From the NCBI GenBank assembly GCA_018417955.1, contig JACTVC010000034.1, forward strand, positions 248,001 to 312,000: a DNA stretch of 64,000 nt, read 5' to 3'. The stretch comes from Laccaria trichodermophora (lineage: Eukaryota > Basidiomycota > Agaricomycetes > Agaricales > Hydnangiaceae). Every line of letters starts with the position of its first letter. The first letter of the stretch is position 1. Shown here one piece after another: positions 47,301 through 59,131 of the stretch. Below the pieces are notes generated by a model that did no database searches, had not been told where the DNA came from, and saw only the letters and a list, made by a program, of their open reading frames with translations. The translations under genes and the position numbers were made by a program.

Positions 47301-47913
47301 TCTATAACATTGTTATCTCTCTTCTTTCCCCCCTTTTTATTCTTTCTTCTGTTCACCCTCCCTCTCCCGCGGACCATACAGTAAACGAAGAGTGGCACAA
47401 CGGAAGCTTATACTAGGTTAACAGATAAAACAACCTATAGTGATCACGATCCTTACTACGTATACTATTATCTCTGGCCTTTTCTATCTAAATCCCCCAT
47501 TTCCTCTATCTCCCTTACCCGTCCATTCACTTGTCCCACCTTACTCTATTCAGATTTATAACCGTATACAAAACTAGCTATAGCACTGGCAGCGGAGGGA
47601 CAGACCGTGACGTGGTTCAAGTTGATAAACGTCGAATCTGCTCGTTATATATACATTCTATCTTGTTCGTCTTTTTTTGTGTGATTTACCCGGGGGTCGA
47701 GGAGTGTAGTAGTGTAGTATTATTAGTGAATACTATGCAAAAACTCTCGTATTTTGGGGTGCTCATCTTTCTCTCGCGCATAAAAGAGACTTACCCTCCC
47801 AGCGTATATATTTTTGGCTTCTCTCTACTTCATTGCCTTCCTAGAGAAGGTATTATTCAAATCTTACTCTTCTCGGCATTCACAGAAATGGTAGGGAGAT
47901 AGGCAATCATGCA
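47301..47913. other. Convergent intergenic region
   Basis: T-rich 3' flank of the oxygenase gene (TTCTTTCCCCCCTTTTTATT at 47321) followed by AT-rich sequence. A 123-codon frame at 47531-47902 has no recognisable content and low coding character. Confidence 0.5.
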
Positions 47914-48655
47914 TCACGACCCAATCAGCCGTTCGGCAGGCAACGCTCGAGGAGGCGGAGGTAATGTCTCCTCCTAGTATATAAAAAAAAAGAACGCATC
48001 ACCAACTCGGTCACAAAAGCCCTGAAAACGAGACAAACCCACCTTATAATAAACCCTCGCATTAACATTAACAGTCGCCTGGCTATTCGTATCCATCCCA
48101 ATCCAATGAACAACCACCACAATCTTCTCAACACGCAAATCAATCGTCCGATGCTTCGTCACCACCGCATCCATCGCATCCATAGTCTGGTATTGCTGAT
48201 TCGTCTGAAGCGCCTTCCACTCCCTCATCAACAACACCGCTCCATCCGGATCGACAACGGGGAATCGGGGCCCTTCGTCTTCCACGTACCAAAGCTTGAC
48301 GTCCTCTGGATCGGCGGCGTCTACTAGGAGAATATCGACTACGATTATGATGGATTGGTAGGTTTTGTTGAGGAGCGCGGCGCTTATTCCGAATTCTTCG
48401 AGATGGATCAACGCTGTTAGCCCTTTTCAGCGACACTAGCAAGAGAGAAAAGACAGCTGGCGAAAGTCTACCTTGACTTTGACCCCGCTGGACCCGATTC
48501 GCACGATTCGCACGAGGTGTGCGCACGGACGAGATGTGCACCCCGTTATGGGCGACGTGCGGGATCTTGATCTTGCAGACCAGCATTTTCAGGATCAGGT
48601 CGTCAGAGGGATTGCTATGTTCGGCAACTTGAGAGGAGGAGTCGGCGTCGGACAT
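47914..48655 (-). CDS. Unrecognised 204-residue protein
   Basis: Three exons (48655-48472, 48413-48043, 47973-47914) join in frame with standard splice sites and give 204 residues. The N-terminus is MSDADSSSQVAEHSNPSDDL. The middle holds beta-like blocks IHLEEFGISAALLNKTYQS, IIIVVDILLVDAADPEDVKL, RVEKIVVVVHWIG and ATVNVNARVYYK. The tail is Pro-rich (EETLPPPPRALPAERLIGS). There is no signal peptide or membrane segment. I do not recognise the family. The clean three-exon model and coding-like text support a real gene. Confidence 0.65.
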
Positions 48656-48975
48656 GTTTGAAAGATGGGCGGTCGAGTAGCCTGTTGGTTGTTTGAAAAG
48701 CTGTCCTTTCCTGTATATCTGGCGCTACGCACAGCTCTTGGAGCCCGGCGATAGCCGCCATGGATTAACGTGTTTGAAACGTTTAACGTACAGGTTCCCG
48801 TGAGGCACCCTGCCGCATGTCCGTGCTCTACTTAATCTTTAGTCGTTCAGAAACTCCAAAAATAACTTGACGCCCGTATTGCGCGCTAAAATAATAACTT
48901 CCCAAGAACCCTATCATCCATACAGTACATTATACACAAGTCCATGAAACACACCACTCCAATGCAACTACACCC
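48656..48975. other. Intergenic, promoter of the 204-residue protein
   Basis: About 320 bases between two minus-strand genes. No gene seen. Confidence 0.5.
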
Positions 48976-50996
48976 CTACTTCTTCCCCTCACTCGACCTC
49001 ACGATAGCAATCAACAAATCCCTATACGCACCACTCGTCTCGCCCTTCACCCGATGCTCCAATGTCTTCCCGTAGCGCCTTTTATAAGCGTCTTTGATAG
49101 CTTCGAAGCGTGTTGGGTTCCAGTGGGCTCTTATCAATCTAAAACAAGACGAAAAGAAAAAAAACGAATCATTAACAGGAATGGAAAAGGAAAAAACCAG
49201 GAAACCTACCGATAAATAAGCTGCTGATCCCTAGTGCCCAACCCCGCCATACTCTTCTCCAACATTTTCGCGTCTCGCCATATTCCCTGCCCGTCACGTT
49301 TGGGTTTGGCGCCGTGCATGATGTAGAGGAATGATTCCTCTATAACTCCTGCGCTGTTTTCGGGAAGGGTTGAGTGAGCAATGGAGGAAAGAAGGAAGGG
49401 AGGAAGGAGAGACTCACAAACTCTTCTTGATAACTTTACTCAAGCTCTTATATTTATATCCAAACGACGATATCCTAATTACATATTCACTGATCAGCAC
49501 ATGCGTGGTGTAAGGTGATAGATGAGGAACGTACACTGCCGCAAGGTGAGGTTGTGACCTATTAATCAAAACTTCACAAAACGGGATCTATCAGGAAGAA
49601 GTTGAGTCAACTTTTCGCTTCACCAAAAAGTCGTGAGAAGACACACCTCCTCCCGCTTCTTAGCAGCACTATGTAACGTCTCAACATCCGCCGCGACCTG
49701 TTTCGGATCCACAGGGAGCGTATCAGGTGGTCGTTGTGCGTTCAACGCCATTATGAACACTATTTCAAGTCCGTTAATCATTGATTCAAAGAGGAAAAAG
49801 CAATGGAAAGACACATACTTCGCTCCGTCTTCCCAGACAAATCAGACTTGACAGCCTCAACCAAATCCCTGCCATACCGCAACCGATAGCCAGCAATGAG
49901 CAGGCGGATCTCGTGCGCTGGTCGGCCGAGGATGAGTTCTATGAGGAGAGTTTCGTTCGTTCTAAGTGAATGAAGTTGTTATTCATCAACGTGCGTTTAA
50001 AGAGAGGAGGTAAACACTCACCCAAGCCCAACGATCGCTTTATGCGCCAACTCGACGTCGTATCCGAGTGGACCGAGTGTAAGACCCCGTAGCGCCAACC
50101 TGAAATTCAAAATGAGGACCGGAACTAGTTTTAAAAAAAGTACGACGTACGCGTAATTTCCAGTCGTACATTTCTCCAACTTATCAGGGAGCCGTTTTCC
50201 CAACTTGGCAACACAAAAATCACCAAGCGCGTCTATCTGGAATACGTTCAGCGGGAGGATGGTTGCCGTCACTGTCATTTCATTGTCACGTCACGAATAA
50301 CAAAGGAACTAGGAAAGAAATAAACATACACTTCGCCTCATCCCCCCTCCCAGACGCCGTCGCCTTCTGTATCTTCTCATAATCAACTGCGGGGTCGTAT
50401 CCTTGGACTTTGACTACCCCATGAGGAGCGGGAGGGGCGTGCGGGTCGACGATTGGGGTGCCGAGGTACCATAGGGGTTCGACGTATGCCATTGGCATAG
50501 GCGGCGGCGGGTAATACGGAGCTTGAGCCTGGGGAGCTTGAACATTAGCGGTGGCATCACTCGATGGGAAAGCTGGTGGAGCGTTCGACTGAGCGCCTGG
50601 GGTGGTGATAGGAGGAGCGCCCTGCCCTGCCAAACTCGGAGTTGGGACGGTTGGAGGAGGCTGAGGCATCGGTTGTCCGCCGTATGGTCCGGGGTGGTAA
50701 GCGTATTGTGGGTAGTAGGGAGCAGGTTGGTAGCCGTAGGGTGGGTAGGGTGGTTGACCTGGAGAACCGTATGGCATGTGTCCTGGAGGCGGAAGGTACG
50801 GGTATGGATATGGGTATGGGTATTGGCCTTGGGGTGGTGGGTATTGGCCAGCCGGAGGAGGAGGGGCTGATGTGGGTGCTGCAGATGAGGATGTCTAGGA
50901 ATCCAACGTAAGTATTTCAGTCTAAATCGTTGGAGGGTGAAAGGGACGACTTACATCGTATCCTGCGGACGGCTGGTTAGGAGGAGGAGAGGACAT
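48976..50996 (-). CDS. Annexin with long Pro/Gly/Tyr-rich N-terminus
   Basis: Calcium-dependent phospholipid-binding protein. Starts MSSPPPNQPSAGYD. Roughly the first 190 residues are Pro/Tyr/Gly/Gln-rich (PYPYPYPYLPPPGHMPYGSP, AYHPGPYGGQPMPQPPP), as in annexins 7 and 11. The annexin core follows. A first repeat includes IDALGDFCVAKLGKRL. A second reads RTNETLLIELILGRPAHEIR then YGRDLVEAVKSDLSGKTERM. The last contains GLGTRDQQLIYRLIRAHWN, KDAYKRRYGKTL and SGAYRDLLIAIV, ending SSEGKK. About eight introns. The linker VEPLWYLGTPIVDPHAPPAP is conserved-looking and precedes the core. Acts at membranes; the N-terminus may promote phase separation by analogy with annexin 11 (inference). Confidence 0.88.
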
Positions 50997-52489
50997 GATC
51001 GTTATGGATAAGATACGCCACACAAAACACACTTTATGGACCCGGCGCTGCTTTGCGTCCCTGTCCAATTTGAGACAACAATGCTGTGCATCGGGCGGTC
51101 TAAATGGGAAGTGTCAGTTGTGATTTATTTTTATTCACAGAATGCACAGCAATGGGTGACTTTCCATAACACAAATTCTCTAGATTTAAATAAATCGACG
51201 AGATCTAGGGTCCTCAGCCGAGATGCCGTGTCCACGAAGGGTTCAATGTTGATGGGCGCCCTGGTTGACGACCTTCTATAAACCTTAATCTGTTCACAGG
51301 GTCTGATCCCCTCGAACAGATTTCAAACGCTCGAATAAACCCTGCCAAGAGGAAACCTTTCCTTCCTGGGGGCGTTTTCTTCCCACCTCAGCTTAGTCAT
51401 CTCTCCCTCATCGGGCCAATCCTCACCACTCTCCTATGACTGAGGACATTCTGCCCTCTCTGGTTATGAGTTTATACCTCTACAGAGTTCATTAGCACTA
51501 CTAATGTATTGTGGCTACAAGTTTCCCTCTCAGAACATGATTTTCCTCCTCAAACATTCTTTTCACCACCCAACTTGCTGAACCATGGCCCTTTACAGCT
51601 CATTTTGACATTTTCTGGGCTTCATTCGTTGTGTGGCCTAGCTTTCTGGCTGAGTGGCTTTAGTATCAACTAGATTCACCCATCCATGGGCCTGCTTGAC
51701 CTCAAAGTCGCGCAGATGGGAGGGAAGTGAGTTGATTCACGGCTAGCAAACAAATCTAATTGAATCTAATCAATTGGCGTTACGGTTTATCCACTCCAAC
51801 AAACTCTCGTGTGAAGTTCTCGTTTCAAGCTCCGATAAGGGTCAGATTTATTCGTTTTTATAGATTTGAGTTACGGAAAGTCACCCAATTGCAAGGCGAT
51901 ATACATACTCAAGCACGCTGATGTCGAAATAGATGCACAAGAAAAGAACAAGCAATTGTCAGTCTAGGTACGACGTCAGTCATTCCTGCCCACCAGGACC
52001 AGTGCCATGACAAACCTGAAAGCTGCCAGTGCGCAGCCTAGTGCATTCGGACAAAGGGTACTCGAACGAAGCGGCCTCATCCCTTCCTCTCAGTCACCCA
52101 ACTTGATCGATCAACCTTGTCCCGCGACTATCAAGGTGGTCATACTTTGGTCATACTAGGCCATAACTTGAAGTAGAATAAGAAGACACGTTCACGTTTC
52201 CCAGAAGTAAAGAAGTTCGAGTCATGCCTGTGGATCCTGGCGCGAAGAATTTATGTGGTGGGCGAACCCACCGGCACCATGCGTCTAACTTCACGTCGTG
52301 CAGAACTTCGAGAAGAGTGCCTACATTCAAGTGGACGGTAGTCTCACCTCACTCGCTTTTCTTCGAGGGAATTTGCCGCATGTACTCGCTTGCTAATGCA
52401 AACTTGGAAACAGTGACGGCTGAGAGAGCTTGTTGGCCTTGTGGCGGCCCTCCACGCAACCATTGAATATTGAACAGCGGAGTGAACGT
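50997..52489. other. Intergenic region
   Basis: About 1.5 kb with only one 81-codon frame and no recognisable gene. Bases 51360-51720 are pyrimidine-rich on the plus strand and may be an old repeat. The annexin promoter is at the left end. Confidence 0.45.
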
Positions 52490-53060
52490 ATGTAATGGCT
52501 GTTGTTCTTACGAGTTTGTCTTCATCTGACAAAGTAAACGTTGAACCTTCATTCCACCACCGTGACCACATTCTGGACTCTCGAGATTGGATGTCAAACT
52601 TCAGCTTCAGCACTCTTGGCGCGACGTTATGGAAGCGTTTTCGCTTCAAACCTGCCTCAAATTGAAGTCGGATCTTACAGTTCGAAGGCGTTACAAGGTC
52701 GCCCCTGCCCTCACCCTCTGCTCACTCCGTAATGTTCCTGTTGCCACCTTGCACCTGCCACAATCACAACGCTGGTTCCCTTGGCTTTGTGCGTGTCGGA
52801 AAAGTCGGAATGCGACGCGACAAGGCCACAACTAAATGCCACCCCTGACTCTTTTCGGCTCAAACGTATTCAATCCTGGTCCTTCTGGTAAGACCTGTCT
52901 GGAACTTCTAAGCATTTCAACGCTTATTCTCATCCCGCTTGGGCACAACTTTTCCTCGTTTCTTATAGTATGTGCTTCAACCGTCTCAAAGTTTCTATTG
53001 TCGATACCATGACCCTTTTTGTTTTTGGCTTGATGTTGCCATCCTTCCCTGCGCAGCTCT
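52490..53060 (+). repeat. Left flank of duplication unit A
   Basis: From GTTGTTCTTACGAGTTTGTC at 52500 onward this stretch is repeated at about 60055-60590, including TCTTGGCGCGACxTTATGGAAG and the TTCGGxTCAAACGTATTCAA string. It marks the left part of the carbonic anhydrase / DUF2235-WD40 duplication. No gene is evident in it. Confidence 0.75.
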
Positions 53061-53156
53061 AGGGCTTGGCATTTTTCATTGAGCGAATGCCGGTTACACT
53101 TCCATTGCCATTCACTACCACACTAGCCATGTGGTGGCTCCCTTTATCATAGACTC

Positions 53157-53164
53157 TATATAAA
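53157..53164 (+). promoter_or_regulatory. TATA box of the carbonic anhydrase gene
   Basis: TATATAAA lies 85-92 bases before the start codon, with a CT-rich leader between. The block is absent from the second unit. Confidence 0.6.
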
Positions 53165-53248
53165 CCCCCAACCAACTCGTGTCGTGTCAGCCACCCCTCG
53201 CTTGCTCGTCTCTTTCTCCTGTACTTTCTTTGAGCACCACACGAGACG

Positions 53249-54144
53249 ATGCTTTTTCAAAACCCAACGTTCCTTGGCGCCGTTGCGTCGACTCTCCTTC
53301 TCTCCAACTCCTTCGTCAAAGGCGTCTGTCTGCACAACCACCTTCGTCATCTCCAGGCAGGACCTGGCTCTGTACCCATCAGCAACTTCAGCTACATCGG
53401 AGTCACCGGTCCTCTCGGCTGGGCAGGCCTTAACCCCGCAAACGTAAAATGCTCAACGGCCAACGTTCAGTCTCCCATAAATATCGAACACGACGTCGTC
53501 CCACTCTCAAAGACCCATCCGAAATTAAATATCCCCAATGTGAAGTCGGCGGAGTTCGAGAACCTGGGCTCGACGGTTGAGGTTGTGATTAACGGGACCA
53601 CGATTTTCGAAGGCAAGACGTACAGTCTGAAGCAATATCATTTCCATACACCCGCAGAACACCTTATCGACGCGCAATTTTATCCGATGGAAGTACATTT
53701 CGTCAACATCGCGTCTGGTAAGTCGTTGAACCTCAAACCATCCATTCTTCGATTAAATTTAGTCCATTAGACGGTTCCATTCTCGTCCTCGCAGCCCTCT
53801 TCGAACTATCCCTCACCGGAACCAACGCAAAACTCCTAGTTCCCCTCTCCGCTCCTCTCCATGCCATCACAGAACCAGGCAGCTCAACCACCACTGGCCC
53901 ACTTTCCTTCTCCGACATCACGAATTTCTTCAACACCGTTTCCCTATTTAAATATACCGGATCGTTGACGACTCCTCCGTGCACTGACGGTGTCACTTTC
54001 CTCATCGCGGATACTTTCCTGCCGATTAGTCCGAAAGCGTTTTTGGAGTTTAAAAGTGTGTTAAAGTTTAATGCGAGATATGTGCAGAATGCGCCAGGGG
54101 AGGAAAATTTGATTGAGGTGGCTGCGGGTCAGTTGCCAAAGTAG
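53249..54144 (+). CDS. Secreted alpha-carbonic anhydrase
   Basis: Reversible hydration of CO2, probably outside the cell. Two exons (53249-53717 and 53771-54144; 53-nt intron) give 280 residues. A signal peptide covers about residues 1-27. The substrate-cleft signature is VQSPINIEHD. Zinc ligands are the two His of QYHFHTPAEH and the His of MEVHFV, with the proton-relay Glu in PAEH. The second exon has LVLAALFELS, PLSFSDITNFFN and the LTTPPCTDGV loop with the active-site Thr. It ends EEVNLIEVA-like as EENLIEVAAGQLPK. All catalytic residues are present. The gene converges on the DUF2235-WD40 gene 256 bases away, and both are duplicated together at 60-64 kb. Confidence 0.93.
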
Positions 54145-54400
54145 ATTTGGACTGTGTTTCATTTTTTTTTTCGTCGTCCCTTCTGCTCCTTTTAAGTACT
54201 TTGTTATTACTTGAGCCGTTAATGAGAGCCCATTGTGGGGCTTCCTTAGAGGGCTTTGACAAATTTGATGCCCATACCCCATTGCTGTTCATTGAACTTG
54301 CGTAAATCCCGAAAGTCACCGCAGAGGGAGGGAAAGAAATATAATGGGAGACGAGGGAAAGTCCAGGTAGATATGATAGTAGTATCATCTACCCTTGCCA

Positions 54401-57400
54401 CTATCTACTCCGTCTCTGGTCCCTGGACCCTAACCATGTATTGTTGCCCGAACCCGAGGGTATGGGCGTGCTGTCCGAGAACGCGGCAGATGTGATCTGA
54501 TGTGTGGGTCCTTGGAATAGCTGTCCCACCGGTATCCTCGTCTCCGCATCCCAGATCCTAATTGTCTTGTCGTACGAGCCCGAGACTACGCATCTGCCGT
54601 CAGGCGAAAATGCAACAGAGTTGACCAAACCTATGTGTCCGTGGAATGGCCCTCCCACTGGCTTCCCCGTCTCCGCATCCCAGATCCGAATTCTAAGGTC
54701 GTCCGACCCCGAGACTATGCGCCTGCCGTCAGGGGAAAATGCAACAGAGTTGATTTCATTTGGGTATCCTTGGAATGGCTCTCCCGCTGGCTTCCCCGTC
54801 TCTGCATCCCAGATCCGTATTGTCTCGTCCGACGAGCCTGAGACTATGCGCTTGCCGTCAGGCGAGAATGCGACAGATGTAACATAGCTTCTGTGTCCCT
54901 GGAATGGCTCTCCCACTAACTCCCCCGTCTCCGCATCCCAAATCCTAATTGTCTTGTCGTACGAGCCCGAGACTACGCGTCTGCCGTCAGGTGAAAATGC
55001 AACAGACATGATCAAACCTGCGTGTCCATGGAATGGCCCTCCCACTGGCTTCCCCATCTCCGTATCCCACATCCGAATTCTATTGTCGTCCGACCCCGAG
55101 ACTATGCGCTTGCCGTCAGGCGAGAATGCGACAGAGTAGATCACATCTGTGTGTCCTTGGAATGGCTCTCCCACTGGCTTCCCCTTCTCCACATCCCAGA
55201 TCCGAATTGTCTTGTCTTCCGACCCCGAGACTATGCGCCTGCCGTCAGGCGAGAATGCGACAGAGCTGATCTCATCAGTGTGTCCTCGGAATGGCTCTCC
55301 CACTGGCTGTCCCGTCTTGGCGTCCCAGATCCGAATTGTCTTGTCATTCGACCCCGAGACTATGTGCCCGCCGTCAGGCGAGAATGCAACAGACGTGACC
55401 CAATCTGTGTGTCCACTCAATACGAAGATGGAAGCTGGGGTAAGAGCAATAAGTTCAGTGCTTCATGATTGAAGAAGAATGGTGGATTTCACTCACGGTC
55501 TGCAAACTTTTCCAGAAACTGTTGTGCTGTCTCCTGGTAGTGTTTTTCATCACCATGTCGAAGGTCTGCTACGAGAGGACGGATTTCAGTCGATGGACTT
55601 AGTTGCAAATCGGTAAAATGCCACAGGATGTTCGTCGTGTTGTGCAGAAGTTCAAACATGATCTCAGGCTTGAGTGCAGGTTGCTTCAAAGCGTTAATGA
55701 CTTGATCGTACACTGCTTGTCGTCCATCCGCTAAATGTGGCCACATGTGAGCTATGGAAGATCCTGAGGTACAGAGCAAGTTTACCCCAAGTTGCAGTTA
55801 GGTGCAAACTCTGCCACACAGTACGATCACCCTTGGTGATGAAATTCTCCACTTGAGTGCGGACAACGTCGTACAAATCCGATTCCAGCCAATTGCCGAA
55901 CCCCTCCCTACGCGCTGTCTCCCAGAATGATGGATCATCATCCAAAGAACGTGCCTTTGGAGTGTACTCCATCATCAATTTACCCGCCAGCAAGAGAGAA
56001 CCATGTATTTTCTGGTTAGCATGGATTTTGCGGCCTGACCCGAGATGAGGCCTAACAAAACAGTTAGTTGAGGCATTGCCTCGCAGTTGGATAATATCTA
56101 CTTATGAGTTGTCTTCTTTCCATTGGCGCTCCTCGTGTATGTCAACCTATCGAAGAAACAAAGCTCAAGCGGCCACCAGACCCACGTCAAAGATTCGATG
56201 ACATTGATCTGCTCGTGAGGGGACAGCTCACGCTCGAATGGTTCTGTGCGAAGACCCAGCGCCCCCGCTTGCAGCACCATCCACCTCAGAGGAGGTCTAC
56301 TACGATCCATCTCGGCATTCTTCACATTTCCGCCTCCTCTAAATGTAAAGATATGACAAATTCGAACCATCAGGTGGACAGGTGAATGTACTTACATATC
56401 CGAGTGCGTGCCCGCAAACCAGACTTCCAGGGTTTGCGGATGCTTTACCGTCAGCTTGTTCATACCCTGTGAGCGGTCAACGTCATCGCTTGAGGATATA
56501 TTTTCCCCCTCATTTATCGTGGATGGTTTACTGCCCTTTTCCAAAGATCCAGGGTTAGCACTTGAAGGATTCTCGTCGTCTGGGTTTGCACAAGTGGCTG
56601 AACCTCCATAAGCGTACTCGGGCAAGAACTTGACCCGTCGCTCATCAAGCGCCAGTGCATGGCGGAAGAAGCAGACATGTTTCATCCCGTCGACTGTCCG
56701 AGGGAGCATCTTCTTTCCGCGTGCAATCCCGATGGACGAGACAGTATCCCTAAAACTCTGATCGTGAGCGGACAGGGTCTCAGAAAGGCAGAGTGCGTAT
56801 TACATACCAGGCACCAACGAAATGCACTCGTACATCTTTGTATGAGAAGGCCCGCTTGAAACGCTCGGCGCTGGAGGTCTCTTGCTTCGTCTGTGGCGAT
56901 CCAACTCGAGTCACTGAACTTGATACCACATCACTATTCGGGTCTACATATAGCTCGTATGCACTGAAAAAAAATGATCAATGAATATTAGGGTACGGGA
57001 TATTTCAAGCGCACAATGGGATCTGCATCTCATTTCCCTTGTGAATCAGCCCGACCTAAGTTTTTCCGGAAACGTCAATTGGGGCTGCCAGTGTTCTCAG
57101 AACGTAGCACACCTTGTCAATCATTGCCGAGAGTACGCGGACTTGGAATGCACCACGAGAAAACCCTAGTTAGATCCCTTAGCATCAACGGACAGAATGA
57201 TACAAGTCACATATTGTTCCAACGCACCGAAAAGAAATATACAATCCCCACGCTCATAATTGTCCGACAACCAGCGATATGCACCCAATACTGTTCGTTC
57301 AAAATTCCTGAACGAGGAAAGAGGTGAACAGAAAAGCAAGGTATATAAGTGACCACTCAGCGCACCATGCAATCGCCAAATCGACCTTATGAGAAATGAC

Positions 57401-57812
57401 CTGTCGGTAGAATTTGAACGATCTCCAAGATGGCCGGGCGTACGTCCCGATACCACTGTTGTACCAAGTTTTCTGGTTGTCTTCGACCTCCTTCAAGATG
57501 CGATTATACAATTCGATGACATTTGTGTTCTTGCAAGATAATATCAGCAAGTGGTGAGCCTCAAAAACGCATACTCACCTTCTCTCCGAACTGATTTGCG
57601 GTACCGTCGATGCAAACAATGAGGTTCCTGCCACCAATCTTATGCTGACATAGTTTGATTTCTGTGTCCGAGGTATTGACAAGACCCGCACTGGCGGTCG
57701 CTTATCAAAGAAAGTCAGGGTTGTTCAAGAAAGAACAGAGTCAGATGCGGACGAGGTAGTACTTACATTTCTCGCCTTTAACAGAGGGCCCGGGTGTATG
57801 ATCGTCTGGCAT
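54401..57812 (-). CDS. DUF2235 (Tle1-like) - WD40 protein, unit A
   Basis: Multi-exon gene starting MPDDHTPGPSVKGEK. The DUF2235 domain shows NLIVCIDGTANQFGEK, GIGTY, the nucleophile motif FGFSRGAF (Ser between Phe and Arg), GAWDTVSSIG with a candidate Asp, CFFRHALALDERRVKFLPE, and VWFAGTHSDMGGGN with the His. These match the alpha/beta-hydrolase fold of type VI secretion phospholipase effectors, so a lipase or esterase activity is likely. A helical linker (about 150 residues; LLHNTTNIL, TAQQFLEKFAD) leads to WD40 repeats: seven full units like SVAFSPDGRRIVSGS.DKTIR, plus a broken eighth. No NACHT or NB-ARC NTPase is present. Compared with unit B the last blade is frameshifted just after GSGNNT and ends SRDQRRSR. 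Confidence 0.87.
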
Positions 57813-58102
57813 GGAGAAAAGGGAAGTGGGTAACTGTGAGGGAATGGATGGAGGCAAGGAGCCCAGCACCCACGATCACTGCCAGATATCGATGTTGCTC
57901 CAGATTATGGAGAAGCGCCGAGGCTAGCTCGAAGCAGTTGTAAGCGGGTGACATGTCGACAGGATGCACGGTTCTACGACTGAAGCGCTCATTACACCAC
58001 GGCCCAGAACGCCGGCTAGCGCTGGCTCCTGAAAATTTGAATGGGCCTTCACTAATACATCTGTATGTACTAGTTTGCCTAAACCAATATATTCCATCGA
58101 CA
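57813..58102. other. Upstream region of the DUF2235-WD40 gene
   Basis: Probable promoter of the minus-strand gene. The 173-codon frame that crosses it is a mixture of this region and the neighbouring relic and is not a gene. Confidence 0.45.
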
Positions 58103-59131
58103 TTAGATATGTAAGAGGTTGAACAAGAAAGGCCACCTGGGACGTGTGCAATAATGATAACCCTGCCGATGCCTCTCCAACCTCTTCGCCGCATCTCCCA
58201 AACTCCTTCCTTCTTGCCTTTCCTCTCCCTCAGCACCACGAACCCAAACAACCTCCCCCCGATCCCACATCCACGCCTGCACGCCACGGCTCTCCTCAAC
58301 CCTCCTCACAGGCTCCTTCACAACTCCAGCAACCGAACTCGAACTTGAAGCGAGGTGCTTGATCACGTCCATCAGTGCCACATATATCTCGCTATGCACC
58401 ACCCAATCGCGCTTTGCTCCAACTGTGTGGGATAGGAAAGCGTACATCACTCCGGGGAGGTGGGAGACTGAATAGTCGTGGGATGGAGGGATGTGTCCCC
58501 GATTCAGAGGACGAGGAGAGGGAAGCAGCCTGGACGAGCCAACTCGATACGTTCCTCAACGTAACCACCAACGTCCCCTCGAACGCCCGCGTCCTTTTAT
58601 CCGTGCGTGCAATCACCACATTGATAAACTCCCTTGTTGGCGAGGCCGCGACGAACGCCGCGTATTCCTTATCGAAGCTGCACATAGGGCAATGGCGCAG
58701 ATGGACAGGCAGCAGGTCCGGAGTGGGCATGATGCGCCGCCAGAGCAGTTGGGCAGACACTGGGTGCGTTTGAAGCATCCCCTGCAGTGGTTTGTGTTGC
58801 AGGATGCACAGGGAAGATGGAGGAGTCGGGGGGAGAAATATTCAGTCGCCTGTGCGCGAATGAGATCAGCGTGAAGAAGGCAAGAACGAAAGAAACATAC
58901 CGAAGATCGGGGACTCTTAACAGCCCAGGTTGTGTTGAGGTTGTGTTGCTGAGGATGAGTCGGGTGGTGGAGCTGAGACGGAAGGTGCGTGTGCACGGCG
59001 GGAGGAAGAACTCGCGATGGCCTCAGTCCCTCCAGATGGTTGTCTGGAATGTGTAAGTGAGGGCGGGGAAGTCGAGGGGGGCATCGATGGTGGGGATGAT
59101 GGTGGAGTCGATTGGCCCGCAACCGATACAC
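58103..59131 (-). pseudogene. Broken gene for a Cys/His-rich protein
   Basis: In order on the minus strand: PTIDAPLDFPALTYTFQTTI, an in-frame stop after WRD near 59025, then REFFLPPCTRTFRLSS, a Cys-rich block CASCNTNHCRGCFKRTQC...CCLSICAIAL, a one-base shift near 58690 into FDKEYAAFVAAS, then RAFEGTLVVTL, another shift before MYAFLSHTVGAKRDWVVHSE and VALMDVIKHLASSSS. The text is continuous across frames, so this is a once-functional gene with at least three lesions. The CxxC...HCxxC block recalls ubiquitin-ligase or E2-associated zinc-binding proteins, but I cannot name the family securely. Confidence 0.6.

Noticed and set aside
54401..55420. Periodic repeats of about 129 bases that could suggest a satellite or CRISPR-like array
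   Set aside because: The period equals 43 codons and the units encode WD40 blades in one frame.
54504..55468. Long plus-strand frames with repeated WNGSPTGFPVSASQIRI text, and like frames at 61571-62728
   Set aside because: They are antisense shadows of the WD40 repeats and inherit their periodicity.
57778..58299. 173-codon minus-strand frame
   Set aside because: It runs through the promoter of the DUF2235 gene and out of frame over the Cys-rich relic; no coherent domain.
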